A stretch of 64,000 bases of DNA from Variovorax boronicumulans. GTDB taxonomy: Bacteria > Pseudomonadota > Gammaproteobacteria > Burkholderiales > Burkholderiaceae_C. A program made the translations under genes and the position numbers. Of the stretch, positions 1 through 9,945 are shown piece after piece (within the stretch, counting starts at the first letter, position 1; every line of letters begins with the position of its first letter). The stretch spans positions 185,933 through 249,932 of the forward strand of contig NZ_VEDO01000009.1 in assembly GCF_007677875.1 (NCBI RefSeq), given 5' to 3'. The notes under the pieces are model-generated. The model was not told the DNA's origin. It worked only from the letters and a program-made list of their open reading frames with translations, and searched no databases.

Positions 1-747
1 GCCTACAGCGGCGCGCAAGGGGTCAGCGTGCTGCCGCTGGCCGCGCCCGCGCTGGACTGGGCCCTGGCCCAGGCCGGCAGCGCCGAAGAGGTGCCCGTGT
101 TCGCCGACCCTGCCCTGGCCCAGCTGGCCGAGCAGAGCGGCGCGCGCCAGGTGCAGCTGCGCCCCGCCATCGAGCGCTGGCTGCAGGCCGGCGCCGGCAG
201 CTGGGACCTGGCGCAGTTCGACCTGGCCAGCTCCGACCGCCGCCGCGCCGTGCAGGGTACGCTGCGCCGCGTGGCCGCCATCGCCCGCGGCCCGCAGTGG
301 CGCCCCGCGCGCTGGGGCCTTGGCCTGCTGGTGGCCGCCCACCTGGTCGGCGTGAACGCCTGGGCCTGGAAAGAGTCCACCGCCCTGGCCGACAAGCGCG
401 CCGCCGTGCGCGGCGTGCTCTCCAGCAGTTTCCCGTCGGTGCGCGTGGTTGTCGATGCGCCCGTGCAGATGGCGCGCGAGGTCGAACTGCTGCGCCAGGC
501 CTCCGGCGCCTACGGCCCGCGCGACCTTGAAGCCATGCTGGGCGCGCTGGGCACCACGCTGCCGCCCGGCCAGGTGCCGCAAGCGATCGACTTCGGCAAC
601 GGCGAAGCCCGGCTGCGCGGCCTGGCCAACACCCCCGAAGCCCTCACCGCGTTGAACGGCCGCCTGCGTGCCCACGGCCTGGCCGCCCAGTCCGAAGGCG
701 AGCGGCTGCTGTTGCGCCCCCTGCCCGACGTCGGAGCCACGCCATGA
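1..747 (+). CDS. gspL: Type II secretion system protein GspL (C-terminal part, 5' end outside window)
   Basis: Inner-membrane assembly-platform protein of the type II secretion system. GspL couples the cytosolic ATPase GspE to the periplasmic pseudopilus machinery. Only the last ~248 codons are present. They show the end of the cytoplasmic actin-like domain, one membrane helix (LLVAAHLVGVNAWAW, about codons 110-125), and a periplasmic ferredoxin-like domain that ends with the usual beta-alpha-beta region. The reading frame runs open from base 1, so the start lies upstream. The stop overlaps the gspM start as ATGA, which indicates translational coupling. The assignment rests on this topology plus the gspM-N-D-E-F order downstream. 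Confidence 0.88.
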   Translation, partial: AYSGAQGVSVLPLAAPALDWALAQAGSAEEVPVFADPALAQLAEQSGARQVQLRPAIERWLQAGAGSWDLAQFDLASSDRRRAVQGTLRRVAAIARGPQWRPARWGLGLLVAAHLVGVNAWAWKESTALADKRAAVRGVLSSSFPSVRVVVDAPVQMAREVELLRQASGAYGPRDLEAMLGALGTTLPPGQVPQAIDFGNGEARLRGLANTPEALTALNGRLRAHGLAAQSEGERLLLRPLPDVGATP

Positions 748-1250
748 AGTTCGCCGACCTGCAGCAACAGCTGCGCACCCGCTGGGATCTGCTCGCACCG
801 CGCGAGCGCGGCGCCGTCGCGCTGGCCGGCGCCATCGTGCTGGTGGCATTGGTCTGGTGGGTTTTGCTCGGCCCGGCCATCGCCACGCTGCGCCATGCCG
901 AAGCCCAGCACCACGACCTGGATGCGCAGTTGCAGACCATGCGCAGCCTGCAGGCCGATGCCATGGCGCTGCAGAACCAGCCGCGCCTGCCCTACGACGA
1001 CGCGCTGCGCGCGCTGGAGGCCTCTGTGCGCCAGCGCCTGGGCAACACGGCCCAGCTCAGCGTGGCCGGGGAACGCGCCACGCTCACGCTGAAGGCCGCA
1101 GAGGCCGACGCGCTGGCGCGCTGGCTCACGCAGGCCCGTGTCAACGCGCGTGCGCTGCCCGCCGAAGCACGCCTGACCCGCGCGGCCGGCCCGGCCAATG
1201 CCCCGGCCCGCTGGGACGGCGCGCTGGTCCTCACGCTGCCGGCCCGCTGA
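744..1250 (+). CDS. gspM: Type II secretion system protein GspM
   Basis: Small bitopic inner-membrane protein (168 aa) that pairs with GspL in the type II secretion platform. A short cytosolic segment rich in Arg/Glu (residues 1-28) is followed by one membrane helix (about 29-50, ALAGAIVLVALVWWVLLG). The rest is a periplasmic coiled-coil and ferredoxin-like domain, about the usual size for the family. Sequence conservation in GspM is weak, so position carries much of the evidence: it overlaps gspL by 4 bases and precedes gspN and gspD. Confidence 0.88.
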   Translation: MKFADLQQQLRTRWDLLAPRERGAVALAGAIVLVALVWWVLLGPAIATLRHAEAQHHDLDAQLQTMRSLQADAMALQNQPRLPYDDALRALEASVRQRLGNTAQLSVAGERATLTLKAAEADALARWLTQARVNARALPAEARLTRAAGPANAPARWDGALVLTLPAR

Positions 1251-1276
1251 CCGTGGCCCGCGCCGCCCGTACCACC

Positions 1277-2059
1277 ATGACCACGCGCGCCCCCTGGGGC
1301 TGGGCGGTGCTGGGTGGCGCCGTGGGCCTGCTGGCCGGCGTGCTGGTGTTCGCGCCGGCGCGCTGGCTGGCCTGGGCCGTGGAACAAGGCAGCGACCAGC
1401 ATGTGCTGCTGCGCGCGCCGCGCGGCAGCCTGTGGAACGGCTCGGCCCAGCTGGTGCTGGCCGGCGGCGTGGACAGCCGCGACGCCACCGCCCTGCCCGG
1501 CCGTTTCGAATGGCAGCTGCGCCCCGCGCTGACAGGCTTGAAGCTGGCAATGCGCGCGCGCTGCTGCATGCCGCAGCCCTGGCAGGTGCACGCCCAGCCG
1601 CGCTGGACCGGCGCCCGCGTGCAGATCGGCGATGGCCAGTCACACTGGCCCGCCACGGTGCTGGCCGGCCTGGGCACGCCCTGGAACACGGTTCAGCCCG
1701 AAGGCACGTTGGCACTGGCCGCGCAGGGTCTCTCGCTCGAATGGGTCTCCGGCCGCATGCTGGTGAACGGCACATTGCAGCTGGAGGCCATCGACCTGTC
1801 CTCGCGCCTGTCCACGCTCAAGCCCATGGGCAGCTACCGGCTGACCCTGGCCGGCGGGGGCGGCGACGCACCGGCCAGCCTGCGCCTGGAGACGCTCTCG
1901 GGCAGCCTTACTTTGAGCGGCAGCGGACAATGGGTGGGCTCGCGCCTGCGCTTTTCCGGTGAAGCCAGCGCCGACCCCGAACGGGTCGACGCGCTTTCCA
2001 ATCTCCTGAACATCATTGGCCGACGCAATGGCCTGCGTTCCATCATCCAAGTGGGCTAG
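1277..2059 (+). CDS. gspN: Type II secretion system protein GspN
   Basis: Accessory type II secretion protein (260 aa), present only in some systems. It has an N-terminal membrane anchor (GWAVLGGAVGLLAGVLVFAP, about residues 7-26) followed by a periplasmic beta-rich region with RGSLWNG and PRWTG segments typical of GspN. I chose the ATG at 1277. An in-frame GTG at 1253, only 3 bases after the gspM stop, would add eight residues and is a real alternative. The gene ends five bases before gspD and is surely cotranscribed with it. Confidence 0.85.
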   Translation: MTTRAPWGWAVLGGAVGLLAGVLVFAPARWLAWAVEQGSDQHVLLRAPRGSLWNGSAQLVLAGGVDSRDATALPGRFEWQLRPALTGLKLAMRARCCMPQPWQVHAQPRWTGARVQIGDGQSHWPATVLAGLGTPWNTVQPEGTLALAAQGLSLEWVSGRMLVNGTLQLEAIDLSSRLSTLKPMGSYRLTLAGGGGDAPASLRLETLSGSLTLSGSGQWVGSRLRFSGEASADPERVDALSNLLNIIGRRNGLRSIIQVG

Positions 2060-2063
2060 CCCG

Positions 2064-4454
2064 ATGCACTCTTTCCCGAACCGCCGCCCTGCCCCGCCGA
2101 CCCGCCGCGCCTGCGCGCTCGCCGCCGCGCTGCTGTGCCATGCCCTGCCGGCCCTGGCCCAGATCCCGCCGGCACCGCCGGTGCCACAGACCGGCATGGC
2201 GGCCGGCGCCGCGCAGGCGCCGGGCGGCCCCAGCACCGTGAGCCTGGTGCCCAGCGGCCCGCGCCGCGGCGACCCGGTCACGCTGAACTTCATGAATGCC
2301 GACATCGAGGCCGTGGCACGCACCATGGCCACCATCACGGGCCGCAACGTGGTGGTGGACCCGCGCGTGAAGGGCACGATGAACCTGTCGACGGACCAGC
2401 CCGTGCCGCCCTCGGTGGCCTACAGCCAGTTCATCGCGGCGCTGCGCATGCAGGGCTTCACCGTGGTGGATGCCGCCGGCCTGGACAAGGTCGTGCCCGA
2501 GGCCGACGCCAAGCTGCAGAGCAGCCCGGTCAGCGTGAGCGAAGGCGGCGACGGCGGCCTGCCCAGTGGCAGCCAGATCGTCACGCAGATCTTCCGGCTC
2601 AACCACGAAAGCGCCAACAACCTGGTGCCGGTGCTGCGCCCGCTGATCAGCCCGAACAACACGATCAACGCCAACCCCGGCACCAACTCGCTGGTCATCA
2701 CCGACTACGCCGACAACCTGCGCCGGCTGGCCCGCGTGATCGCGGCCATGGACGTGTCCAACGCCACCGACGTGGAGGTGATCCCGCTGCGCCACGCCAT
2801 CGCCAGCGACCTGGCTCCGCTGGTCTCGCGGCTCGTCGAGCCAGGCAGCAGCGCGGGCGGCGCGGCCGCGCCGGCCGCGGGCCAGGCGGCCGACACCTCG
2901 TACCGCACCACGCTGATGGCCGAGCCGCGCAGCAATGCGCTGGTGGTGCGCGCCAGCAACGCGGCGCGCATGAACCTGATCCGCTCGCTGGTGGCGCGGC
3001 TGGACCAGCCGCCAGCGCCGGGCTCCAGCGCCGCGACGGGCAACATCCACGTCGTCTACCTCAAGAATGCCGACGCCGTGAAGCTGGCGGCCACGCTGCG
3101 CGCGGCCATCGCCGCGGGCAACGTGGGTGGCACCGGCACGCAGGGCGGCGGCAGCCAGCCGGGCAGCGGATCGTCGAGCCTGGGCACGCTGCAGACCTCG
3201 TTCGGCTCCAGCGCCAGCAGCAGCGGAACGAGCGGCAGCGGCAGCAGCAGCATCTCGGGCTTCGGCAGCAGCGGCACCGGCGGCGGCAGTCTGAACCAGG
3301 GCAACAGCAACCAGCCGTCCACCGGTGGGCAGATCCAGGCCGACCCCTCGACCAACTCGCTGATCATCTCGGCGCCCGAGCCGCAGTACCGCCAGCTGCG
3401 CGCCGTCATCGACCGGCTCGACGGCCGGCGCGCCCAGGTGCTCGTGGAAAGCCTGATCGTGGAAGTCAACGCCGAGAAGGCGGCCGAGTTCGGCATCCAG
3501 TGGTCGGCGCTGCTGGGCGGCAAGAACCTGGCGGCCCTGGGCACCAACTTCAGCGTGGGCGGCCGCAACATCTTCAGCATCGCGCCCGGCCTGCTCAACG
3601 GCTCCGGCACCACGACCACGGGGCAGACCGCCTTGCCCTCCACAGGCGGCAACCTGGGCTACATCTACCAGAAGAACGGCAACAACGTGCTGGGGTTCCT
3701 GGCGCGCTTCCTGGAGACCAACACCGACGGCAACATCCTGTCCACGCCCAACCTGCTGACGCTGGACAACGAGGAGGCCCGCATCATCATCGGCGAGAAC
3801 GTGCCCTTCGTGACCGGCTCCTACACCAATGCCACGAGCACCGGGTCGGGCACCGTCAACCCATTCCAGACCTACGAGCGTCAGGATGTGGGCCTCACGC
3901 TGCGCGTGCGTCCGCAGATCAACGAGAACGGCACGGTCAAGATGGTGATCTACCAGGAAAGTTCGGCCGTGAAGTCGGGCACCGAGACGGCGGCCAGCGG
4001 CCCGACCACGACCAAGCGCGCGATCGAGTCCACGGTGCTGGTGGACGACGGCTCCATCGTGGTGCTAGGCGGCCTGCTGCAGGACCAGTACGGCGGCAAC
4101 CAGGAGAAGGTGCCCGGCGTCGGCGACATCCCGTTCTTCGGCAACCTGTTCAAGAGCGAAGCGCGCTCGCGCCGCAAGACCAACCTGATGGTGTTCCTGC
4201 GCCCGGTGGTGGTGCGCGACAACCAATCCGCCGAAACCCTGTCCATGGACCGCTACGACCTCATGCGCGTGGGCCAGCAGCAGGCCCAGCCGCAGGAAAG
4301 CTCGCTCGTGCGCGTGAACGAGGCGCCCGTGATGCCCGAGCAGCCGCTGCGCCGCCCGGCCGCGCCGGTGCCCGCGCCGCTGATGCAGCCCTCCACCAAC
4401 CTGCAGACCCAGACGCCGGGCGCGCCCTCGCAGTCCGTCACCTCGCCGCAGTGA
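2064..4454 (+). CDS. gspD: Type II secretion system secretin GspD
   Basis: Outer-membrane secretin (796 aa) that forms the exit gate of the type II system. The start at 2064 gives an Arg-rich N-region, a hydrophobic core and an Ala-Leu-Ala cleavage site near residue 32. Next come the N0 domain ([17 protein letters not shown]) and repeated N1-N3 ring domains. The C-terminal secretin core carries [15 protein letters not shown] and then [13 protein letters not shown] Ser/Gly-rich low-complexity insert of about 65 residues (roughly residues 355-420) sits inside N3, as is common in betaproteobacterial GspD. The tail after residue 740 is Pro/Gln-rich. The stop overlaps the gspE start by one base. 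Confidence 0.96.
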   Translation: MHSFPNRRPAPPTRRACALAAALLCHALPALAQIPPAPPVPQTGMAAGAAQAPGGPSTVSLVPSGPRRGDPVTLNFMNADIEAVARTMATITGRNVVVDPRVKGTMNLSTDQPVPPSVAYSQFIAALRMQGFTVVDAAGLDKVVPEADAKLQSSPVSVSEGGDGGLPSGSQIVTQIFRLNHESANNLVPVLRPLISPNNTINANPGTNSLVITDYADNLRRLARVIAAMDVSNATDVEVIPLRHAIASDLAPLVSRLVEPGSSAGGAAAPAAGQAADTSYRTTLMAEPRSNALVVRASNAARMNLIRSLVARLDQPPAPGSSAATGNIHVVYLKNADAVKLAATLRAAIAAGNVGGTGTQGGGSQPGSGSSSLGTLQTSFGSSASSSGTSGSGSSSISGFGSSGTGGGSLNQGNSNQPSTGGQIQADPSTNSLIISAPEPQYRQLRAVIDRLDGRRAQVLVESLIVEVNAEKAAEFGIQWSALLGGKNLAALGTNFSVGGRNIFSIAPGLLNGSGTTTTGQTALPSTGGNLGYIYQKNGNNVLGFLARFLETNTDGNILSTPNLLTLDNEEARIIIGENVPFVTGSYTNATSTGSGTVNPFQTYERQDVGLTLRVRPQINENGTVKMVIYQESSAVKSGTETAASGPTTTKRAIESTVLVDDGSIVVLGGLLQDQYGGNQEKVPGVGDIPFFGNLFKSEARSRRKTNLMVFLRPVVVRDNQSAETLSMDRYDLMRVGQQQAQPQESSLVRVNEAPVMPEQPLRRPAAPVPAPLMQPSTNLQTQTPGAPSQSVTSPQ

Positions 4455-5842
4455 TGCGCCATCCGCTGCCCTACGCCTTCGCCCGCAGCCAGCAGCTGCT
4501 GCTGGAAGACAACCTTGGCGAACTCACGCTGTGGCTGCATCCGGCCACGGCGCCGACCGCCGTGGCCGAGGTCATGCGCAAGCACCCTGTGCGCCACGTG
4601 CAGTCGCTGCCACAGGCCGCGCTGGCCCAGCGCATCAGCGCGGCCTACGCCCAGGGCGAATCCAACGCCGCGGCCGTGGTCAGCGAGGTCGAGAGCGACG
4701 CCGACCTCTCGCGCATGATGCAGGAGCTGCCGGCGGTGGAAGACCTGCTGGAGACCTCGGACGATGCGCCCATCATCCGCATGCTCAACGCGCTGCTCAC
4801 ACAGGCAGCGCGCGACGGCGCCAGCGACATCCACATCGAGCCCTACGAGCGCCATTCCAGCGTGCGCTTCCGCGTGGATGGCACGCTGCGCGAGGTGGTG
4901 CAGCCCAACCGCGCGCTGCACGCCGCGTTGATCTCGCGCCTCAAGATCATGGCCGAGCTCGACATCTCCGAGAAGCGGCTGCCGCAGGACGGCCGCATCA
5001 GCCTGCGCATCGGCACGCGCGCGGTGGACGTGCGCGTCTCCACGCTGCCCAGCGCGCACGGCGAGCGCGCCGTGCTGCGCCTCCTGGACAAGTCGAGCGA
5101 GCGCATCAGCCTGGCCTCGGTCGGCATGCAGGGCACGGTGCTGCGCCAGCTGCAGGAACTGATTGCCCAGCCGCACGGCATCATCCTCGTGACCGGGCCC
5201 ACGGGCTCGGGCAAGACCACCACGCTTTACGCCGCGCTGTCTGAACTCGACGCCAGCCGCAGCAACATCATGACGGTGGAAGACCCGATCGAGTACGAGC
5301 TGCCCGGCATCGGCCAGACCCAGGTCAACGCCAAGATCGACCTGACCTTCGCCAAGGCGCTGCGCGCCATCCTGCGCCAGGACCCGGACGTGATCATGAT
5401 CGGCGAGATCCGCGACTTCGAGACCGCGCAGATCGCGATCCAGGCCTCACTGACCGGCCACCTGGTGCTGGCCACGCTGCACACCAACGACGCCGCCAGC
5501 GCCGTCACGCGCCTGATCGACATGGGCGTGGAGCCCTTCCTGCTGAGTTCCTCGCTGTTGGGCGTGCAGGCCCAGCGCCTGGTGCGCAAGCTGTGCCCGG
5601 CCTGCCGCGGCCCAGGCTGCGAGGCCTGCGGCCACACCGGCTACCAGGGCCGCACGGGCGTGTTCGAGCTGCTGGTGGCCGACGACGCGATCCGCGCCCA
5701 GGTGCACAACCGCGCCTCGGAGGCCGACATTCGCGCCGCCGCGCAGCGCAACGGCATGCTGCTGATGCGCGAGGACGGCGAGCGCCTGGTGGCCGCCGGC
5801 ATCACCTCGCGCGAGGAACTGCTGCGCGTGACGCGAGACTGA
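4454..5842 (+). CDS. gspE: Type II secretion system ATPase GspE
   Basis: Cytosolic hexameric ATPase (462 aa) that drives pseudopilus assembly. The protein shows a GspE N-terminal domain, then Walker A GPTGSGKT at about residue 248, an Asp box ([15 protein letters not shown]), Walker B ([12 protein letters not shown]) and a His box (LATLHTNDA). A four-cysteine zinc module, [17 protein letters not shown], sits near residue 380 and is diagnostic for GspE over PilB or PilT. The ATG start overlaps the gspD stop (TGATG). The next gene, gspF, is separated by an 88-bp spacer occupied by a GC-rich repeat. Confidence 0.96.
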   Translation: MRHPLPYAFARSQQLLLEDNLGELTLWLHPATAPTAVAEVMRKHPVRHVQSLPQAALAQRISAAYAQGESNAAAVVSEVESDADLSRMMQELPAVEDLLETSDDAPIIRMLNALLTQAARDGASDIHIEPYERHSSVRFRVDGTLREVVQPNRALHAALISRLKIMAELDISEKRLPQDGRISLRIGTRAVDVRVSTLPSAHGERAVLRLLDKSSERISLASVGMQGTVLRQLQELIAQPHGIILVTGPTGSGKTTTLYAALSELDASRSNIMTVEDPIEYELPGIGQTQVNAKIDLTFAKALRAILRQDPDVIMIGEIRDFETAQIAIQASLTGHLVLATLHTNDAASAVTRLIDMGVEPFLLSSSLLGVQAQRLVRKLCPACRGPGCEACGHTGYQGRTGVFELLVADDAIRAQVHNRASEADIRAAAQRNGMLLMREDGERLVAAGITSREELLRVTRD

Positions 5843-5847
5843 CATGC

Positions 5848-5922
5848 AGCCCCCACGCTCATCGCTGCGCGTATCGCTGCCCCCCGAGGGGGCGCGTCAG
5901 AGCCTTCGGGCGGCCGGGCGGC
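5848..5922 (+). repeat. GC-rich intergenic repeat, copy A (gspE-gspF spacer)
   Basis: This spacer element fills almost all of the gspE-gspF gap. It starts AGCCCCCACGCTC, contains CGCTGCGCG, then a perfect hairpin core GCCCCC-CGA-GGGGGC, and ends in a GGGCGGCC-type tail. The same modular order occurs twice at 63856-64000. It has no coding capacity. Being inside an operon, the hairpin could modulate the gspE:gspF transcript ratio, but that is inference. Confidence 0.8.
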
Positions 5923-5930
5923 ACTGACAG

Positions 5931-7160
5931 ATGCCAGCCTACGCATTCGAAGCCGTCGATGCCGAAGGCGCGACCCGCAAGGGCGTGCTGGAGGCCGACA
6001 CCGCGCGCTCGGCGCGCACCATGCTGCGCGCGCAGGCGCTGGTGCCGCTGGCCGTCGAGCCCGTCGGCGCCGGCCAGGGCGCGGGCGAGGAAGCGCCGCG
6101 CTCGCGCGCGTTGTTCGCGGGCCGCGTCTTTCGCGGCACGGCGCTGGCCGTGTGGACGCGCCAGCTCTCCGGCCTGGTCTCGGCCGGCCTGCCGCTCGAG
6201 CGCGCACTGACCGCGCTGACCGAAGAGGCCGAGGACGAACGCCAGCGCCACCTGCTGGCGGGCCTGCGCTCGGAGGTCAATGCCGGCTCCTCCTTCGCCA
6301 AGGCGCTGGCCCGGCACCCGCGCGAGTTCACGCCGATCTACACCGCCGTCATCGGCGCGGGCGAACAGAGCGGCCACCTGGGTCTGGTGCTGGACCGGCT
6401 GGCCGAGGACATGGAGACGCAGCAGGAACTCAAGTCCAAGCTGATCGGCGCCGCGCTGTACCCGGCCATTGTGAGCCTGGTGGCCATCGTCATCGTGATG
6501 TTCCTGGTCGGCTACGTGGTGCCGCAGGTGGCCAACGTATTCGCCGGCACCAAGCGCGCGCTGCCCATCCTGACCGTTGTCATGCTGGCCATCAGCGACG
6601 TGGTGCGCCACCACGGCTGGTGGATCGCGCTGCTGCTGCTGGCCGGCGGTGTCGGCCTGAAGCTGTCGTTGCGCGCCGAAGCCATGCGCCTGCGCTTCGA
6701 CGCCATCGTGCTGCGCCTGCCACTGATCGGCCGGCTGGCCGCGGGCTACAACGCGGCCCGTTTCACGAGCACGCTGGCCATGCTGGCCGCGGCCGGCGTG
6801 CCCATCCTGCGCGCGCTGCAGGCCGCGGCCGAGACGCTCAACAACCGCGCCATGCGCGCCGACGCGCTCGACGCGCTGGTGGCCGTGCGCGAGGGGGCGC
6901 CGCTGGCCTCGGCGATCGCGCAGAAGAAGCGCTTCCCGGGCCTGGTGTCGATGTTTGCGCGCCTGGGCGAGCAGACCGGCGAGCTGCCCACCATGCTGCA
7001 GCGCGCCGCGCGCCAGATCGGCAGCGAGGTGCAGCGCCGCGCCATGGCGCTGGCCACCATTCTGGAGCCGCTCTTGATCGTGGCCATGGGCCTGATCGTC
7101 ATGCTGATCGTGCTGGCGGTGCTGATGCCCATCATCCAGCTCAACCAATTCGCGAGGTGA
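5931..7160 (+). CDS. gspF: Type II secretion system platform protein GspF
   Basis: Polytopic inner-membrane core of the type II assembly platform (409 aa). It begins MPAYAFEAVDAEG, the standard GspF start. It contains two GspF repeats (about residues 70-195 and 275-395), each with the TRQLSGLVSAGLPL / LAMLAAAGVPILRAL signature. Membrane helices lie near 170-190, 220-240 and 375-400, the last ending in MPIIQLNQFAR. The length is as expected. It follows gspE after a repeat-filled spacer and is followed four bases later by a nucleotidase gene. Confidence 0.96.
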   Translation: MPAYAFEAVDAEGATRKGVLEADTARSARTMLRAQALVPLAVEPVGAGQGAGEEAPRSRALFAGRVFRGTALAVWTRQLSGLVSAGLPLERALTALTEEAEDERQRHLLAGLRSEVNAGSSFAKALARHPREFTPIYTAVIGAGEQSGHLGLVLDRLAEDMETQQELKSKLIGAALYPAIVSLVAIVIVMFLVGYVVPQVANVFAGTKRALPILTVVMLAISDVVRHHGWWIALLLLAGGVGLKLSLRAEAMRLRFDAIVLRLPLIGRLAAGYNAARFTSTLAMLAAAGVPILRALQAAAETLNNRAMRADALDALVAVREGAPLASAIAQKKRFPGLVSMFARLGEQTGELPTMLQRAARQIGSEVQRRAMALATILEPLLIVAMGLIVMLIVLAVLMPIIQLNQFAR

Positions 7161-7164
7161 TGCC

Positions 7165-8073
7165 ATGCCCGTGACGCTCGACGACAAGCTGGTGGTGGCC
7201 ATCTCTTCGCGCGCACTGTTCGACCTGGAAGAAGAGAACCGGTTGTTCGAGACCGGCGATGCGCGCGCCTACATGCAGCTGCAACTCTCCAGGCTGGAGG
7301 TGCCCGCCAAGCCTGGCGTGGCCTTCTCCCTGGTGCGCAAGCTGCTGGCCTTCAACGACCCCGCGCAGCAGCGCGTCGAGGTCGTCGTGCTCTCGCGCAA
7401 CGACCCGGTCAGCGGCATGCGCATCTTCCGCTCGGTGCGCGAAGCCGGGATCAAGCTCGAGCGAGGGGTCTTCACGCAGGGCCGCGACCCCTTCGGCTAC
7501 CTGCGCCCGCTGCGCGCCCACTTGTTTCTGTCGGCCAACGAGGCCGACGTGCGCGAGGCACTGGCCCAGGGCTTCCCGGCCGCCCGTGTGCTGACCGAAT
7601 CGGCCCAGGCCGGCATCAATCACCCGGACGAGGTGCGCATCGCCTTCGACGGCGACGCCGTGCTGTTCTCCGACGAGGCCGAGCAGGTGTTCCAGGCCCA
7701 GGGCCTGGACGCTTTCCAGTTGCACGAGACCGACAAGGCCGCGCTGCCGCTGCCCGACGGCCCATTCAAGCCACTGCTGGCCGCGCTGCACCGGCTGCAG
7801 CAGGCGTCGCAGGCCGGCATGCGCATCCGCACTGCGCTGGTCACGGCGCGCAGCGCGCCGGCGCACGAGCGCGCCATCCGCACGCTCATGAACTGGAACA
7901 TCGAGGTCGACGAGGCCATGTTCCTGGGCGGCCTGCCCAAGGGCGAGTTCCTGCGCGAGTTCGAACCCGACTTTTTCTTCGACGACCAGACCACGCACGT
8001 GCGCTCGGCCGCACGCCACGTGCCCGCTGGCCATGTGAGCCACGGCGTGGCCAATCTCGCACGGCCGGGCTGA
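7165..8073 (+). CDS. Cytosolic 5'-nucleotidase family protein
   Basis: A 302-aa soluble protein of the 5'-nucleotidase family related to eukaryotic cytosolic 5'-nucleotidase I (Pfam 5-nucleotidase). Members dephosphorylate nucleoside monophosphates. Visible hallmarks are a HAD-like acceptor motif IAFDGDAVLFSDEAE (about residues 153-167, DxD-type), the region ALVTARSAPAHERA, and the C-terminal DFFFDDQTTHV acidic motif. There is no signal peptide, so it should act in the cytosol. It starts four bases after gspF and is probably cotranscribed with the secretion genes, although no functional link to secretion is known to me. Substrate preference cannot be read from sequence. Confidence 0.85.
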   Translation: MPVTLDDKLVVAISSRALFDLEEENRLFETGDARAYMQLQLSRLEVPAKPGVAFSLVRKLLAFNDPAQQRVEVVVLSRNDPVSGMRIFRSVREAGIKLERGVFTQGRDPFGYLRPLRAHLFLSANEADVREALAQGFPAARVLTESAQAGINHPDEVRIAFDGDAVLFSDEAEQVFQAQGLDAFQLHETDKAALPLPDGPFKPLLAALHRLQQASQAGMRIRTALVTARSAPAHERAIRTLMNWNIEVDEAMFLGGLPKGEFLREFEPDFFFDDQTTHVRSAARHVPAGHVSHGVANLARPG

Positions 8074-8177
8074 GGCCGGCCACGCTCAGTGCGGCAGGGT
8101 TGCCGCTAAGGCCTGCATAAGTCTGGCCGTGCCGTCCGCGCTAGCATCTGCGCGCCCCCACGACAGGCCGCTACGAC

Positions 8178-9944
8178 ATGCAACTCCAAGAACGGCTCGC
8201 GCGCACGCGCCAGCAGGCCGGGCGCATCTGGCGCCTGTCCCTTCCTTACTTTCAGTCCGAAGAAAAGTGGCGTGCCCGCGGCCTGCTGGCGGCGATCGTG
8301 CTGCTCAACCTGGCCGGCGTTTGGCTGCTGGTGCAGTACAACGACTGGTACCGGGTGTTCTACGACGCGCTGGAAAAGCGCGACCAGGCCGTGTTCTGGC
8401 AGCAGCTGGGACGCTTCACGCTGATCGCCTTCGGCCTCATCGTGCTGGCGGTCTACCGCTTCTACCTCACGCAACTGCTGGAGATGCGCTGGCGCGCCTG
8501 GATGACGGGCAGTTACCTGCAGCGCTGGATGGCCGACCACGCCTTCTACCGCATGGAACTGGCGCGCTATGGCCAGGAAAACGGCAGTGCACCGCCCGAC
8601 AACCCGGACCAGCGCATCCAGGAAGACCTGAACCTGTTCACCACCTACACGGTGTCGCTCACGATGGGCGCCTTCAATGCCTTCGTGACGCTGGTGAGCT
8701 TTGTCGGCGTGCTCTGGGGACTGTCGGGCGCCTTTGGATTCAGTTTCGGCGGGCAGCACTACGAGATCCCTGGTTTCATGGTCTGGGCGGCCGTCCTCTA
8801 CTGCCTGGCCGGCAGCTTCATCACGCACTGGATCGGCAAGCCGCAGATCGGCCTGAACTTCCGGCAGCAGCGCCTGGAGGCCGACTTTCGCCACCACATG
8901 GTGCGCGTGCGCGAGTACAGCGAAGCGATCGCGCTGGACCGCGGCGAACCCGTGGAACGTGCGCAGCTCGGGCTGCGCTTTTCCAGGGTGCTGGCGAACT
9001 ACCTGGACTTGCTGCGGGCGCAAAAGCGCCTGATCTGGTTCAACAGCTTTTTCGGGCAGGCCGCGGTGGTGTTCCCGTTCCTCGTGGCCGCTCCCCGGTT
9101 TTTCAGCGGCGCCATCCAGCTCGGCGACCTGATGCAGATCTCGTCGGCGTTCGGCCGTGTGCAGGATTCGCTGGCGTGGTTCGTCGACAACTACCAGCAG
9201 CTGGCAGTCTGGCGCGCCACCACCGACCGGCTGACCAGCTTCGAGGCGCATCTGGCCGCCCACGCCGCGCACCGCGACGCACAAGCACCCGTGCGCGTGG
9301 AAGGGCCGTTGCAGACGCACGGTCTGTCGGTGGCATTGCCGGACGGCACGCCGTTGCTGCAGGACCTAAATCTGGCCGTGGGAACGGGGGAACGGGTGCT
9401 CATCAAAGGTCCTTCGGGCAGCGGCAAGTCGACCCTGCTGCGTGCCCTGGCGGGCATCTGGCCCCATGCCAGCGGCCAGGTCGCACTGCCGGCAGACGCC
9501 ATGTTCATCCCGCAGCGTCCCTACTTCCCCGATGGCCCCCTGCGCGATGCGCTGGCGTATCCGGAACCGGCGACGCACTACACGGACGAGGCGCTGCGCG
9601 CCGCGCTGCGCGAGGCGCTGCTGCCCCAGTTGCAAGAGCGCCTGGACGAGGCCGACGCATGGAGCCAGAAGCTGTCGGGCGGCGAGCAGCAGCGGCTGGC
9701 CATCGCCCGGGTGCTGCTCAGGAAGCCCGGATGGATTCTTGCCGACGAGGCCACCAGCGCACTCGATCCGGCAGCGGAGCAAGACCTCTATGGCAAGCTG
9801 GCCGGGCGTGCACGCCAGGGCGCGGGCAGCCTGCTGTCCATCGCGCACCGACCGGGCGTGGCCGGTTTCCATGACAAGGTGTGGGAACTGGTGCCGGGCG
9901 ATGGCCTGGGCGCCCGCTACCGGCTGGCGCAGCAGCCGCTGTGA
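8178..9944 (+). CDS. ABC transporter, fused permease/ATPase of the YddA/SbmA-like (ABCD) type
   Basis: A 588-aa half-transporter with an N-terminal ABC_membrane_2 domain (about residues 20-330, several hydrophobic helices, EAA-like YSEAIALDRGEPVER) and a C-terminal nucleotide-binding domain. The latter shows Walker A GPSGSGKST (near 411), signature LSGGEQQR (near 500) and Walker B ILADEATSALD. This architecture matches the YddA/ABCD family, which probably works as a homodimer. Substrates of bacterial members are mostly unknown; SbmA-like relatives move peptides. It stands alone, with a ~100-bp upstream gap that has no strong promoter and a convergent unknown gene two bases downstream. Confidence 0.88.
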   Translation: MQLQERLARTRQQAGRIWRLSLPYFQSEEKWRARGLLAAIVLLNLAGVWLLVQYNDWYRVFYDALEKRDQAVFWQQLGRFTLIAFGLIVLAVYRFYLTQLLEMRWRAWMTGSYLQRWMADHAFYRMELARYGQENGSAPPDNPDQRIQEDLNLFTTYTVSLTMGAFNAFVTLVSFVGVLWGLSGAFGFSFGGQHYEIPGFMVWAAVLYCLAGSFITHWIGKPQIGLNFRQQRLEADFRHHMVRVREYSEAIALDRGEPVERAQLGLRFSRVLANYLDLLRAQKRLIWFNSFFGQAAVVFPFLVAAPRFFSGAIQLGDLMQISSAFGRVQDSLAWFVDNYQQLAVWRATTDRLTSFEAHLAAHAAHRDAQAPVRVEGPLQTHGLSVALPDGTPLLQDLNLAVGTGERVLIKGPSGSGKSTLLRALAGIWPHASGQVALPADAMFIPQRPYFPDGPLRDALAYPEPATHYTDEALRAALREALLPQLQERLDEADAWSQKLSGGEQQRLAIARVLLRKPGWILADEATSALDPAAEQDLYGKLAGRARQGAGSLLSIAHRPGVAGFHDKVWELVPGDGLGARYRLAQQPL

Positions 9945-9945
9945 C

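Noticed and set aside
2135..4453. Long plus-strand open frame running through gspD into gspE in another frame
   Set aside because: Only the gspE part is real. The rest is an Arg/Gly/Ala-rich shadow of gspD caused by high GC content.
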